DNA from: Halomonas qaidamensis
Lineage (GTDB): Bacteria > Pseudomonadota > Gammaproteobacteria > Pseudomonadales > Halomonadaceae
Length of the DNA: 64,000 nt
Reading direction: 5' to 3'
Assembly (NCBI RefSeq): GCF_025917315.1
Contig: NZ_CP080627.1
Location: forward strand, 3,534,001-3,598,000
Shown here: one piece after another, positions 26,343 to 35,850 of the stretch
Layout of the letters: each line of letters begins with the position of its first letter
Numbering within the stretch: the first letter of the stretch is position 1
The notes under the pieces: generated by a model
What the model saw: the letters and a program-made list of their open reading frames with translations, nothing else
Told to the model about the DNA's origin: nothing
The model's database searches: none
Program-made: the position numbers and the translations under genes

Positions 26343-28944
26343 AGTACGCTTCAAATAAGTACTCAATAGGCGTAGGACGCCCAAACAAATAGCCCTGGTA
26401 ACGGTAGCAGCCATGGCCTTTCAGCCAGTCAAGCTGCTCTTTTTTCTCAACACCTTCTGCAACCACCGTTAAGCCCAGGCTAACCGCTAGCAAAATAGTG
26501 GTATCTACTATCGCCGCATCGGTCTTGTCAGTTAATAGTTCACGAATAAACGACTGGTCAATCTTTAACTCGTCTAAAGGCAAGCGTTTTAAATAGCTCA
26601 GCGACGAGTAGCCAGTACCAAAATCATCTAATGCAAACCGAATGCCTTGGGCGCGAAGCTTCAACATCGTGCTGCGCACTCGCGCAGGCTCATTCATTAA
26701 CAGACTTTCCGTGACTTCCAGCACCAAACGGCCAGGTGGGGCCTGAGTGTGTGCCAGTAAACCTTCTAGATTACGCACAAACTCAGGCTGCTGAAACTGA
26801 ACGGAACTTACGTTAACCGAAATGGTAAGTGACGAATACGCAGGATGCTCTGCCCACTTTGCCAATTGTTCACAGGCTGATTTCAGTACCCAGTGACCGA
26901 TAGGCAAGATCAGGCCGTTTTCTTCTGCAAGCGGAATAAAAGTGGCTGGCGACACCCACCCACGCTGGGGGTGGTACCAGCGCAACAGCGCTTCGACGCC
27001 CGTGGTAGCACCGTGATGATCTACTTGTACTTGGTAATGCAACGATAGCTCATTACGCTCTAGCGCTTGATGCAGGTCACCTTCCAAGCTGGCCCGCTCA
27101 AGCACACTGATTTGCATATCCATATTAAAAAAGCGCAACGTGTTGCCGCCTGCCGCTTTCGCTTGTTGTAATGCCATATCGGCCTGCTGCAGAACGCTGT
27201 TCACACTTTGTCCAGTACCCTCAAACAACGAAATGCCGATACTGGCACTAACCGGTAGAGCACGATCATTACGCAGCTTAGTAATCGTCTCTAAGAATTG
27301 CCGTGCAAGGCGTTCAGCCCTATGGGTAGCATCCCCTTGCTGCTCGTCTAACACCTTAAGTAATACAACAAACTCATCGCTACTAAAACGTGCAACCATG
27401 GCTTCTTGTGGGAGCTGTTGCTGCAACTGATCAGCCACCTTAATTAGCAATTGATCGCCGCTCTCATGGCCTTGTATATCATTCACCAATCTAAAACTGT
27501 CTAGGTCAAGAATAAAAACAGCGCTATACCTGCTTAAATGGCTGTCTTGTTCAGTAACTTCTGCTAGCGATTCCATTAATAAACGACGATTAGGAAGTCC
27601 TGTTAACGCATCATAAAATGCCAGACGATGGGTTTTTGTTTGCATTTCCAGGTATTCGGTCAATTCTGTTGAAACGCCACATAAACAAGGTGCTTCTCCT
27701 GCCACCATAGTGAGTGGCATCTTAATTGAGAGAAAGGTACGCACATGCTCCTCTCCTTGGAGCTTATGGTGTTCTTCAACCGTCATCTTAGTGCCAGTTT
27801 CTAAAACTTTTTGATCAATTGCCTTAACGGCTGCTGTACTTACTTCATCAAAAAAGTCATCGTCGCGCTTCCCAATAATATCTTTAGCTGGGCAGTTAAA
27901 AAGTTCACTTATTTTTCGATTCACATAACGATACTTTAAAGAAGGTGATTTAATATAAATATACGCATCAACGCTATCTAAAATAGTCGACAATAGTGCT
28001 TCATTAGTATTCAACTGTTCACGATTAATTTTCATACGTCGCTTAAGCAGAAAATTAACTAAAAGTGCTAATAGAAGCAGTAAAAAAAGTAAGCTGACAC
28101 TCCACCATAACCACGTAGGGATTGCTTGATGTGGCTTTGGATTAGCCCGCCATAAACTTAACGTTTCATAATAAATAGAGCCATTATCCTGCTTCCAGCG
28201 ACGCAGGACATCATCGATACGGCTGAGAACTTCTTCAGAAAGCTGCGGCGATGCCGCATAAAAAAGCCTTACTGGTTGAAAAATGACGGGAGTAGCGCGC
28301 AACCCATAATCGTGTGCACGCCAGTCACCAAATAGATGATTTGCAGCCACTATGTCTGCTTCACCATCAGCCACAGCCTGAAACCCTTTTGCAAAGCTAT
28401 TTACTGGTAGCCAGGTAACATTAATATCAAAACGTTCGGTTACCGATGCTAAATAGCGTTGTTGAACAGAGCCTGACACCACGGCTACTCGACGCTGCTC
28501 AAGATCAAAAATAGCCTCAATCTCAACACCTTCTCGCTGATAAAGTTGTGACCAGCTATGCAGCACAGGCTCTTCATGAAAGGCAATATCTCCAGCACGA
28601 CTTTCGCTCCAGGCAACATCAGGAAGCACGTCGATATCACCCTGCTTTAACAGCGTCAGGCAATGCTGGAAGTCGCATTGATAACTTTCAAGCTGCCACT
28701 GCTCTTCCTTAGCAATCTCCTGTAATAGATCACCTAATACGCCTCTAGGCCGCCCCTCGTCGTCAGCAAAAAGTTTAGGAGGATTATGGTAAACGCCAAC
28801 TGTCAGGGTCTCAGCCATTAACTGGAAGGGCGCTAAACAGCCTCCCAACAATAGCGTTCTGAGTACTAGACGGAGCAGACTACACACACCTTTCTTGTGC
28901 ATAGAAGATGAGCATGTACTCAAATAGCCCAGCGTCTTCGACAT
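26341..28944 (-). CDS. Solute-binding sensor with PAS, GGDEF and EAL domains
   Basis: This 867-residue membrane protein has a signal sequence, a periplasmic family 3 solute-binding domain (about 45-270), one transmembrane helix (about 275-300), a PAS domain (about 310-425), a GGDEF domain (about 430-595) and an EAL domain (about 605-860). It probably senses a small molecule such as an amino acid and alters c-di-GMP. The GGDEF site is SSDEF, suggesting loss of cyclase activity. The EAL side keeps EALLRW, EVTESL and DDFGTGYSS. It is the same output module as the 15807-18917 protein with a different sensor. Confidence 0.88.
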   Translation of the reverse strand: MSKTLGYLSTCSSSMHKKGVCSLLRLVLRTLLLGGCLAPFQLMAETLTVGVYHNPPKLFADDEGRPRGVLGDLLQEIAKEEQWQLESYQCDFQHCLTLLKQGDIDVLPDVAWSESRAGDIAFHEEPVLHSWSQLYQREGVEIEAIFDLEQRRVAVVSGSVQQRYLASVTERFDINVTWLPVNSFAKGFQAVADGEADIVAANHLFGDWRAHDYGLRATPVIFQPVRLFYAASPQLSEEVLSRIDDVLRRWKQDNGSIYYETLSLWRANPKPHQAIPTWLWWSVSLLFLLLLLALLVNFLLKRRMKINREQLNTNEALLSTILDSVDAYIYIKSPSLKYRYVNRKISELFNCPAKDIIGKRDDDFFDEVSTAAVKAIDQKVLETGTKMTVEEHHKLQGEEHVRTFLSIKMPLTMVAGEAPCLCGVSTELTEYLEMQTKTHRLAFYDALTGLPNRRLLMESLAEVTEQDSHLSRYSAVFILDLDSFRLVNDIQGHESGDQLLIKVADQLQQQLPQEAMVARFSSDEFVVLLKVLDEQQGDATHRAERLARQFLETITKLRNDRALPVSASIGISLFEGTGQSVNSVLQQADMALQQAKAAGGNTLRFFNMDMQISVLERASLEGDLHQALERNELSLHYQVQVDHHGATTGVEALLRWYHPQRGWVSPATFIPLAEENGLILPIGHWVLKSACEQLAKWAEHPAYSSLTISVNVSSVQFQQPEFVRNLEGLLAHTQAPPGRLVLEVTESLLMNEPARVRSTMLKLRAQGIRFALDDFGTGYSSLSYLKRLPLDELKIDQSFIRELLTDKTDAAIVDTTILLAVSLGLTVVAEGVEKKEQLDWLKGHGCYRYQGYLFGRPTPIEYLFEAY

Positions 28945-28952
28945 AAAGAAAC

Positions 28953-29624
28953 CTATTCACCCGGCATCGTAAGGGGGCCAGCACGCTCAACAACTCGTTG
29001 CCAGGCAGGATCGTTTTCGATACGTGATACAAACGACGCAATAGCAGGATAAGAGGTCAACGATTGTGTCGCGGCAATCGCTTGTAGAGGAAAACTCATT
29101 TGTATATCGGCACCACTTGGCCAAACACCGGCAAAATTACCGTGTTTCTCTAGGTGCGTCTCTACCAGATGCAAGTGCTGCTTTAACTGGGGGTTAATAA
29201 AACGCTGCTGTACCGTTGAGCTGATTCCTTTTGCCAAAGGCCTGATTAGCCAAGGGGATTGTTTAGGTATCTGGCTAAACACTAGCCCCATCACTAAGAG
29301 CGGCATTAACGACCCTTCTGCATAGTGAAGCCAATAGCGATAATTGACCCACTCATTGCGGCGCTCATCAATAGAGTGCTCTTTACTTTCACCATAGCAG
29401 TTGACGAGATAATCAATAATGGCCCCTGACTCTGCCACCACCAGCTCGCCATCGGTAATAATAGGCGATTTACCTAGTGGGTGAATTTTTTTAAGTGATT
29501 CCGGAGCTTGTTGGGTTTTACTATCTCGTTGATAGACCTCAATCTCATAATCAAGGCCAAGTGTTTCTAAAAGCCATAAAATGCGATGAGAGCGGGACTT
29601 TTCAAGATGATGAACGCGGATCAT
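28953..29624 (-). CDS. Glutathione S-transferase family protein
   Basis: The 223-residue protein has a thioredoxin-like N-terminal domain with SRSHRILWLLETLGL near residues 10-24 and a glutathione-binding AESGAIIDYL near 64-73, then an all-helical C-terminal domain. Substrate cannot be predicted. It ends 8 bp before the start of the GGDEF-EAL gene and may be cotranscribed with it. Confidence 0.87.
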   Translation of the reverse strand: MIRVHHLEKSRSHRILWLLETLGLDYEIEVYQRDSKTQQAPESLKKIHPLGKSPIITDGELVVAESGAIIDYLVNCYGESKEHSIDERRNEWVNYRYWLHYAEGSLMPLLVMGLVFSQIPKQSPWLIRPLAKGISSTVQQRFINPQLKQHLHLVETHLEKHGNFAGVWPSGADIQMSFPLQAIAATQSLTSYPAIASFVSRIENDPAWQRVVERAGPLTMPGE

Positions 29625-29861
29625 AACGACTCCATGGGGCGACTTGTTACGCTAGCATTGCGCTAACGCCAATTATCCTTTTTGCGATAAGCGTGTTTAG
29701 CTTAGCACTATTACGGCGTTGAACCCCATGAAGAAGCTTAGGAACTATTTACCTTAGTAATCAGCCTACTAGCAGAAAAAATGCTTAACGCAGCGATTGA
29801 ACGATAACACCTTGATTTTAATTGTTTTTAACAATACACACTGCTGTTACTTATTTATCAA

Positions 29862-30440
29862 TTACATTCTATGTTCATGGCGCCAGCGCGCCAAACTACC
29901 TAATGGAGACCATTTTCCTTCCAGCCAAGGAGCAAGTAGCCGTGTAGAAAGCGGGATGAATAAAAACACCATGACAGGCGTCAGCATCATTGTACTAACC
30001 ATTACACGGGGCACCATCGGCCAGTCCGCTAAAGCACTGCCAAATACCCAATTGAATAGCAGTGAGATTGGAAAGAAAGCCAACCATACAGCGACGGCCT
30101 GTTTCCAGCGTGGCGGTGTCGAGCCAGAGCTAGACTGAAACCAAGCATCTAAGCCAGTGGCACGGTGCTCATGGGGCGCATCATATAGCCCTTTACCTCG
30201 CTGTAGCCATGCATTCCGCGAAGCCGAATGCTCCCAGGCATTTAGTGTGTCACTGCTGCTAAAGCGGAAAATGATCTGATATTCGTCATCGCTATTGGGA
30301 GGTGCCAAAACACCAGAGCCTAAATAGCCAGGAAAATCAGCCGCCAACTCGCGGCCTTCGTTTAACCAACGGTTAAAATCTTGATAACGACCGCTTGCTA
30401 CTCGGCGAGCGACCATTAACGTGACAGGTGAGGCAGACAT
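29862..30440 (-). CDS. Antibiotic biosynthesis monooxygenase-like protein with membrane tail
   Basis: The N-terminal half (about 1-100) resembles the ABM ferredoxin-like fold, with VTLMVARRVASGRYQDFNRW and YQIIFRFSSSDTLNAWEHS. The C-terminal half has two or three hydrophobic helices (about 116-175). The frame is open back to 30605, but the ATG at 30440 has a GGAG site and gives the normal domain start. The architecture matches small membrane proteins of this family whose function is unknown. It follows two small genes on the same strand, but a 130-bp gap makes cotranscription uncertain. Confidence 0.75.
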   Translation of the reverse strand: MSASPVTLMVARRVASGRYQDFNRWLNEGRELAADFPGYLGSGVLAPPNSDDEYQIIFRFSSSDTLNAWEHSASRNAWLQRGKGLYDAPHEHRATGLDAWFQSSSGSTPPRWKQAVAVWLAFFPISLLFNWVFGSALADWPMVPRVMVSTMMLTPVMVFLFIPLSTRLLAPWLEGKWSPLGSLARWRHEHRM

Positions 30441-30570
30441 GATATATCTCCTAATGTGGTCACAGCGAATTGCCGGGTAGGCAAGCTGTTTGCTTTCAGG
30501 TGGGTAAACCCAAAGGCTACGATACACATTATACAAGCAATCATGATGCCATGTGACGATAAGGTGGTTG

Positions 30571-30954
30571 CTAACGGCTAGGAATTGGCTGTCGACGTTC
30601 GCCACGCTGAAAAGCTCTTACGTGCAGATAGATATCAATGGCGCTATTAATCGCTTCAGCCTCCTGGGCATCCGGCATAATCACAGGGCCGTCCATTTCT
30701 CTATCTTTGTTTAAAATAGTTTCAACATCAGTACGATAGCGTTCTAAAAGATGTTCTAGGTTGATACGGATACGGTGTATTTCTAGCGAAAAAGCATGTT
30801 TTTGTTCGTTACGTTGAAACACGTCTAACGGGTTTTCTGACGCATCAATTAAGCTTTCCAGGGTATTCAGTACTAATTTTTCTGCACTATTTAAATTGGG
30901 TATAACGGAATAGACGAGTTCATGGAGCGTTAGTTTTGAATCACTATGGTGCAT
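30571..30954 (-). CDS. Hypothetical helical protein
   Basis: I do not recognise this 127-residue protein. It is largely helical and charged, with no membrane segment or signal peptide. It follows the DUF2835 gene closely (9 bp after that stop), so the two are probably one transcript. A TTG start four codons upstream would overlap DUF2835, but the ATG at 30954 is the more usual choice. Confidence 0.6.
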   Translation of the reverse strand: MHHSDSKLTLHELVYSVIPNLNSAEKLVLNTLESLIDASENPLDVFQRNEQKHAFSLEIHRIRINLEHLLERYRTDVETILNKDREMDGPVIMPDAQEAEAINSAIDIYLHVRAFQRGERRQPIPSR

Positions 30955-30962
30955 ATGCCAAG

Positions 30963-31190
30963 TCAACTCCCTGGGAGAGATTGAATGTTGATAAAACGGC
31001 CTTGGTCAGAAAACTCAAGGCGAAAAACGCCATGAACACCTTCTTGCCCTACCACACGGCGCAGCGCTTCAGCCGGAAAAATGACCCAGCGACCATCAAC
31101 ACTGCGCGTACGAACATTGCTGTAACGCCCTTCGTAATGCGCTAGGCACTCACTTTTTGATAGATGAATAACAACATCAATTATGGGCAT
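30963..31190 (-). CDS. DUF2835 family protein
   Basis: This 75-residue protein fits the DUF2835 family of unknown function: a short beta-rich domain with YYEG-like and VDGRWVIFPAEALRRVV segments and a C-terminal GVHGVFRLEFSDQGRF block. It is the first gene of a small minus-strand pair. The ribosome binding site is poor. Confidence 0.75.
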   Translation of the reverse strand: MPIIDVVIHLSKSECLAHYEGRYSNVRTRSVDGRWVIFPAEALRRVVGQEGVHGVFRLEFSDQGRFINIQSLPGS

Positions 31191-31307
31191 GTGAATGATT
31201 AACCAAATAATAGCTAAGCGGTCGTTTTAGACACGACGATTACGTGCTGCGATTCTTTCATAGATGCTCTATGCTAACGCAAACAGCTTATCCTTCGGTA
31301 ATTGCTT

Positions 31308-31922
31308 ATGGATCTTTCTACTCTAAACCCTTTTGTTTCTTCATATACGTTACCGCAGCCTAAGGTAAGCAGCGCGCAGGCTAATCGGATGCAGCCGGAA
31401 GAGCAGAAGGCTCACTCCTCTGAGACTGCACAAGCCAGTGAAGAGACGGACTCCTCCGCCAGTAGTGAAACGACTGGTCCTACGCGCCCCGACGGTACGC
31501 CGCTAGCACCTGAGGAGATCCAGCATTTAGAGCAGCTTAAGCAAACTGACAGGGAAGTTCGCCAACATGAAATGGCCCACCAGACAGTAGGCGGCCCCTA
31601 CACTGGCGGCGCTAGCTATGAGTACGAAGTTGGGCCAGACGGCAAACGCTATGCAGTTGCGGGTGAAGTACCTATTGATTACGGCCCCGTACCAGGCAAT
31701 CCCACAGCGACTATTGAAAAAATGCAAACCGTCATCGCGGCAGCGTTAGCGCCCGCAGAACCGTCTTCTAAAGATATACAGGTGGCTTCTCAGGCAAGAC
31801 AGTATTTATTGGAAGCCAAGCTGGAAGCCGCTCGCGAGCAAAGCGAAATGAATGCCGCACGAAGTGCTGGGGAAGCAACGACAGAAGATGTGACAGCAAC
31901 GCCTAATGAGCAAGCAGCCTGA
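31308..31922 (+). CDS. Putative metalloprotease-related protein (HEMAH motif)
   Basis: The 204-residue protein has a disordered Ser/Glu-rich N-terminus (about 1-75), then a conserved domain with LKQTDREVRQHEMAHQ near residues 82-97, GPYTGGASYEYEVGPDGKRYAVAGEV and a helical tail. This is the pattern of the 'putative metalloprotease CJM1_0395/SprA-related' family. HEMAH resembles a zinc-protease HExxH motif, but activity has not been shown to my knowledge. An in-frame TTG at 31302 exists; I choose the ATG at 31308. It is transcribed alone. Confidence 0.75.
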   Translation: MDLSTLNPFVSSYTLPQPKVSSAQANRMQPEEQKAHSSETAQASEETDSSASSETTGPTRPDGTPLAPEEIQHLEQLKQTDREVRQHEMAHQTVGGPYTGGASYEYEVGPDGKRYAVAGEVPIDYGPVPGNPTATIEKMQTVIAAALAPAEPSSKDIQVASQARQYLLEAKLEAAREQSEMNAARSAGEATTEDVTATPNEQAA

Positions 31923-31973
31923 TCCATTGCTTTTCCCACATTGGAATCAGTTTATTAATCCTATTGATGCCGC

Positions 31974-32453
31974 TTAGGGTGCTGGTGAAGCAGCACCTAA
32001 AAAGCGCTGATTCCAGTAATCGATATCCAATGGCACACTGACCACGGCTCGGCCGCTGCCGGGTGCATGAATCATCTGACGATTACCGCCATAAATACCT
32101 ACATGCGTGGCTTTAGCGCCCTCCCCAAAAAACAGTAAATCGCCTGGGCGAGGCGCATCTACCTGTGGCAGCGCGCGAAACTGATCATCAGCGGTGCGTG
32201 GCACGCGGATACCCGCAGCGCGATAAGTCATTTCTACAAGCCCCGAACAATCCAGCCCCTCCGGTGTATTGCCGCCAAAGCGATACGGAGTGCCAATCGC
32301 TTGCTGGGCATGAGAGAGAATTAGTGCGCGCTCCATTGAAATGCCCGCCTGAGCACTTGGTTCAGGAAGGGTGGTGGTCTCTTTGCTGGCACATCCTGCC
32401 AATAGAAGCAGCGTAAATAGCGTTAACAATGAAGATAGACGGATAAACGGCAT
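31974..32453 (-). CDS. NlpC/P60 cell-wall peptidase lipoprotein
   Basis: This outer-membrane lipoprotein cuts peptidoglycan stem peptides. The 159-residue precursor has a signal peptide with lipobox LLAGC (Cys21) and a C-terminal NlpC/P60 domain. Catalytic residues are visible: Cys in LDCSGLVEM, His in THVGIYGG and His in MIHAPGSG. It is like E. coli Spr/MepS or NlpC in size. Confidence 0.9.
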   Translation of the reverse strand: MPFIRLSSLLTLFTLLLLAGCASKETTTLPEPSAQAGISMERALILSHAQQAIGTPYRFGGNTPEGLDCSGLVEMTYRAAGIRVPRTADDQFRALPQVDAPRPGDLLFFGEGAKATHVGIYGGNRQMIHAPGSGRAVVSVPLDIDYWNQRFLGAASPAP

Positions 32454-32552
32454 ACATCGCTCCGGCTCAGCACGTAAGAAGTGCTTTTATCATGGCCTAT
32501 GCGCAGCTTACCCGCTACTGATTCGTAGGTTGTTATTACTAACGCACTGTAA

Positions 32553-33182
32553 CTAACGCCCTATCCACTCTATAAAGGTGGTTTCGCCCAGCGAATGGCG
32601 CTCATGGCGCAAACGGCTCATCGCGGCGTAGGGCAAGTCCATCACTAAGCCGTTACTAAGCGGCTGCTCCAGCACTTGGCGCAGCAGCGCATTGCAGACA
32701 AACAGGTGTGCCACCACCAACACGTGTTGACCGGGCGGATTGGCTAGCAGCCGTTGCCAGGATTCGCTGACCCGCGCATCCAGCGCGGCCAGCGTTTCCC
32801 CTTCCGGCGGCGCGGCTTGGCAGGGGTTAAACCAAAACGCACTCATTTGCTCGCTGCCCTCATCGGCAAATACCTGAGCATGGGTTTTGCCTTCCCAGCG
32901 CCCCAAATAAAGCTCGGCTAAGTCGTCATCGACTTGCACAGGCACATCAAACTCCTCGCCTAGCCACAGCGAAAATTCGCGACAACGCAGCAGCGGCGAA
33001 CTGACAATCGCATCGTAAGGTGGCCTGCCATCTTCGCTGTGGCGCATAACGGCATCGCTCACTTGCTTCCAACCTGTTTCACTCAGTGGATGGTCGGTGC
33101 TGCCACGTAACATACGCCCGCCTACTGGTTCACCATGGCGCATAATATCGATGGTGGTGATGTCTGCATTTGGAAAGCGCAT
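32553..33182 (-). CDS. Histidine phosphatase family protein in the phn operon
   Basis: The 209-residue protein has the histidine phosphatase catalytic motif IMRHGEP at residues 13-19 and a second conserved region with LGRWEGKTHAQV, and a late His in VVAHLFVCN. It resembles CobC/PhoE-type phosphatases. It starts 24 bp after the second phnE stop, so it is the last gene of the phosphonate transport operon. That position suggests it processes a phosphate ester imported by this transporter, which is inference. Confidence 0.85.
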   Translation of the reverse strand: MRFPNADITTIDIMRHGEPVGGRMLRGSTDHPLSETGWKQVSDAVMRHSEDGRPPYDAIVSSPLLRCREFSLWLGEEFDVPVQVDDDLAELYLGRWEGKTHAQVFADEGSEQMSAFWFNPCQAAPPEGETLAALDARVSESWQRLLANPPGQHVLVVAHLFVCNALLRQVLEQPLSNGLVMDLPYAAMSRLRHERHSLGETTFIEWIGR

Positions 33183-33206
33183 GGTTTCTGTTCCTCGACA
33201 GGCTGA

Positions 33207-34022
33207 CTAGATGATCGCGTGGCGCACACGGGCAGAGACCCACTCGGACACCAGTACCGTGGCAAAAATCATCACAAAGATGACGCTCACCTGATTCCAG
33301 GCGAGGCTGTTAATTGAGGCATTGAGCTGCAAGCCAATACCACCAGCGCCCACTAGGCCCAGCACGGTAGACTCACGAATATTGATGTCCCAGCGATACA
33401 CGCTGATACCCGCGAAAGCCGGCATAACTTGGGGCAATACACCGTAGTTCATCACCTGCAGGCGGCTGGCGCCGGTGGCGCTAATCGCTTCCACAGGCGT
33501 TGGGTGGATCTCTTCAATGGCTTCATAAAGCAGCTTGCCCACAAAACCAATGGAACGTAGCGCAATGGCGATAATGCCCGCCAAGACGCCAGGGCCAAGA
33601 ATGGTGACTAGCAGCATGGCCCAAATCAGCGAGTTGATAGAGCGTGACGACACAATAATAGTGAGCGCTAGGCTACGCACCAGTGGATGTGGCGTGGTGT
33701 TACGTGCTGCTAAAAACGCCACAGGAAAGGCCATGGCAATGCCTAGCGCCGTTCCTAACGTAGCAATGTTTAAGGTATCCCACATGGGCTTCCATAGCAC
33801 GTTGGCGTACTCCCAACGCGGCGGCATCATACGGCTGATTAAGTCGCTGCCCTGGCGGCCAGCATCTTCAACAAACACCCACATGGTGTTATCAGAAATC
33901 ACTTTCCAGCACAGCAGAAACAGGCTGATGCCGACAAGCCAGGCGGCGAACTGCAGCCACTGAGCACGGGTAGTACGCCGCTGCCACAGCGGCGCCCCTT
34001 GGGAGGAGGTTGAAACAGGCAT
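33207..34022 (-). CDS. phnE: Phosphonate ABC transporter permease PhnE (second copy)
   Basis: This inner-membrane permease has 271 residues and about six helices. The permease signature EAISATGASRLQVMNYGVLP is present near residue 170, and INIRESTVLGLVGAGGIG follows. The frame opens upstream inside the first phnE, but the ATG at 34022 with an AGAGGA site is the proper start. Two different permeases with one ATPase suggest a heterodimer. Confidence 0.9.
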   Translation of the reverse strand: MPVSTSSQGAPLWQRRTTRAQWLQFAAWLVGISLFLLCWKVISDNTMWVFVEDAGRQGSDLISRMMPPRWEYANVLWKPMWDTLNIATLGTALGIAMAFPVAFLAARNTTPHPLVRSLALTIIVSSRSINSLIWAMLLVTILGPGVLAGIIAIALRSIGFVGKLLYEAIEEIHPTPVEAISATGASRLQVMNYGVLPQVMPAFAGISVYRWDINIRESTVLGLVGAGGIGLQLNASINSLAWNQVSVIFVMIFATVLVSEWVSARVRHAII

Positions 34023-34053
34023 AACGTTTCCTCTTATGACAAGTGGCGCGCCG

Positions 34054-34881
34054 TTACTGTGTCCAGCGGCGAACATAGCTGGAGGCATACTCACTCATCA
34101 GTACAATAGCGATGATGATCAGCAGGATGGCAGCAGATGTGCCGTATTCGTAGCGGCTCAACGAGGTGTTCAGGGTGGCACCGATACCACCTGCACCAAC
34201 AATGCCAATCACTGACGACTCGCGGAAGTTGATATCCAGACGGTACATAGAGAGGCCAATTAAGCGCGGCATCACCTGAGGTTGAATGGCATGATTCATG
34301 GTTTGCCACCAGCTCGCCCCGGTGGCACGTACGGCCTCTACCTGGCGCCAGTCGAGATCTTCAATATCTTCTGCCAGCAGCTTGGCCATAAAGCCAATGG
34401 TGGCAAACGCCAGGGTCAACATGCCCGCAAACGGTCCGAAGCCGAACATCACCACAAACAGAATGGCGATGATAATTTCCTGGAAGGTCCGTGAAACGGC
34501 AATAATCGCGCGGCACACGGCATAAATCGGTAATGGCGAGATATTGCGTGCCGCCCCCAACCCCACCGGTATGGCCAATAACACGCCAATCACTGTAGAG
34601 GTTAACGTCATGGTCAGACTTTCCAGCAGGCCAGCGATAATGTCACTCTGGCGGCTAACGAAGTCCGGCTGCAGAAATGCGCCAAGAAAATTGAGTGCGC
34701 GCCCAGCCCCTTCCGCCACACGCGCCCAGTTCACTTCCACAGAAGCGAGTGCAAGTACCAGATAAACCATGGCACCTAGCACCAACCCCCAACGCACACG
34801 TGGGTTATCAATCAGGGGCAAGCGCCGCCATTGGCCATCACGTGCGGCCTGTTGGCGCGCCAACGAACCGCTACCACTCAT
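34054..34881 (-). CDS. phnE: Phosphonate ABC transporter permease PhnE (first copy)
   Basis: This 275-residue permease pairs with the second one at 33207-34022. It has about six helices, the coupling-loop signature [20 protein letters not shown] and the following [18 protein letters not shown] block. Its start overlaps the phnC stop by 4 bp, so translation is coupled. Family members carry phosphonate, phosphite or phosphate esters; which is meant here cannot be read from the permease. Confidence 0.9.
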   Translation of the reverse strand: MSGSGSLARQQAARDGQWRRLPLIDNPRVRWGLVLGAMVYLVLALASVEVNWARVAEGAGRALNFLGAFLQPDFVSRQSDIIAGLLESLTMTLTSTVIGVLLAIPVGLGAARNISPLPIYAVCRAIIAVSRTFQEIIIAILFVVMFGFGPFAGMLTLAFATIGFMAKLLAEDIEDLDWRQVEAVRATGASWWQTMNHAIQPQVMPRLIGLSMYRLDINFRESSVIGIVGAGGIGATLNTSLSRYEYGTSAAILLIIIAIVLMSEYASSYVRRWTQ

Positions 34882-35759
34882 CGTGTGCCTCCACTCGTCA
34901 GGCTTGCGAGCGGAGGCAGCTCACGGCCAGCGTGAGGGCGATGTGCTTCGCTCTCTTTCGCTTTCACTTTTGCTTTCTCTTCCGTTTCATCATCGTCGGA
35001 GTGTTCTGGGGTGGTATCCCAATCCTCTTCACCATAGATGGTGGTGAGTATCTCGCTGGTAAGCTCGCTAGGCTGCCCGTCAAAGACGATTTCCCCAGCC
35101 CGCAACCCTACGATACGGTCAGCAAACTGCTTCGCCAACGCGACATCATGAATGTTGATAATCGCGGCCAACTCTCGCTCGGCGCATAGTTCACGAATCA
35201 GTCGCATGATCTGGCGCGACGTTTTCGGATCGAGACTGGCAGTGGGTTCATCAACTAGCAGTAGCTTTGGGCTTTGTAACAGCGCACGAGCAATACCGAC
35301 CCGCTGGCGCTGCCCACCGGAAAGCGCATCAGCGCGCTTATCAATGGCGTGTGGTAAGCCAACCCGTTCCAGCAAGCGAAAGGCTTCGGCCACCGCTTCT
35401 TGTGGGTAACGGCGCAAAAAACTACGCCAAAAACCCACATAGCCTAGCTGGCCAGACAGCACGTTTTCCATCACGGTTAATCGATCAACCAGTGCATACT
35501 CCTGAAAAATCATCCCCATGGAGCGGCGTGCGTGGCGCAGACGATTGCCCGAAAGTTTGGTCAGCTCTACATCTTCCAGGCGAATGCTGCCTTGGGTGGG
35601 TTCTACCAAACGGTTCACGCAACGAATCAGCGTACTTTTCCCTGCACCGGATGGCCCAATCAGCGCCATCACTTGGCCCTTAGGTAGCGTCAGTTGTATA
35701 TCGGTTAACGCACGATCCCCAGTGGGGTAACGTTTGCCAACGCCGGTAAGAGTTAACAT
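34878..35759 (-). CDS. phnC: Phosphonate ABC transporter ATPase PhnC
   Basis: This is the ATPase of the transporter. The 293-residue protein has Walker [10 protein letters not shown] near residues 36-44, the signature [16 protein letters not shown] and Walker [13 protein letters not shown]. The last 45 residues are an acidic, Lys-rich tail (from about 250) not seen in typical PhnC, probably a cytosolic extension. It follows phnD and precedes the two permease genes. Confidence 0.92.
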   Translation of the reverse strand: MLTLTGVGKRYPTGDRALTDIQLTLPKGQVMALIGPSGAGKSTLIRCVNRLVEPTQGSIRLEDVELTKLSGNRLRHARRSMGMIFQEYALVDRLTVMENVLSGQLGYVGFWRSFLRRYPQEAVAEAFRLLERVGLPHAIDKRADALSGGQRQRVGIARALLQSPKLLLVDEPTASLDPKTSRQIMRLIRELCAERELAAIINIHDVALAKQFADRIVGLRAGEIVFDGQPSELTSEILTTIYGEEDWDTTPEHSDDDETEEKAKVKAKESEAHRPHAGRELPPLASLTSGGTR

Positions 35760-35798
35760 GAGAGTGCCTCATTAACGAATAGTCAGGTACATAGCAAT

Positions 35799-35826
35799 TC
35801 GGCCAGAAAGTTGCCTTCCTGGCCGA
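35799..35826 (-). other. Hairpin between phnD and phnC
   Basis: An 8-bp perfect stem (TCGGCCAG / CTGGCCGA) with a 12-base loop lies between phnD and phnC and has no T run. It may stabilise the phnD message or reduce readthrough so that the binding protein is made in excess, as is common in ABC operons. Confidence 0.55.
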
Positions 35827-35850
35827 TAGGGTTTTAGAACGACTAGCGTA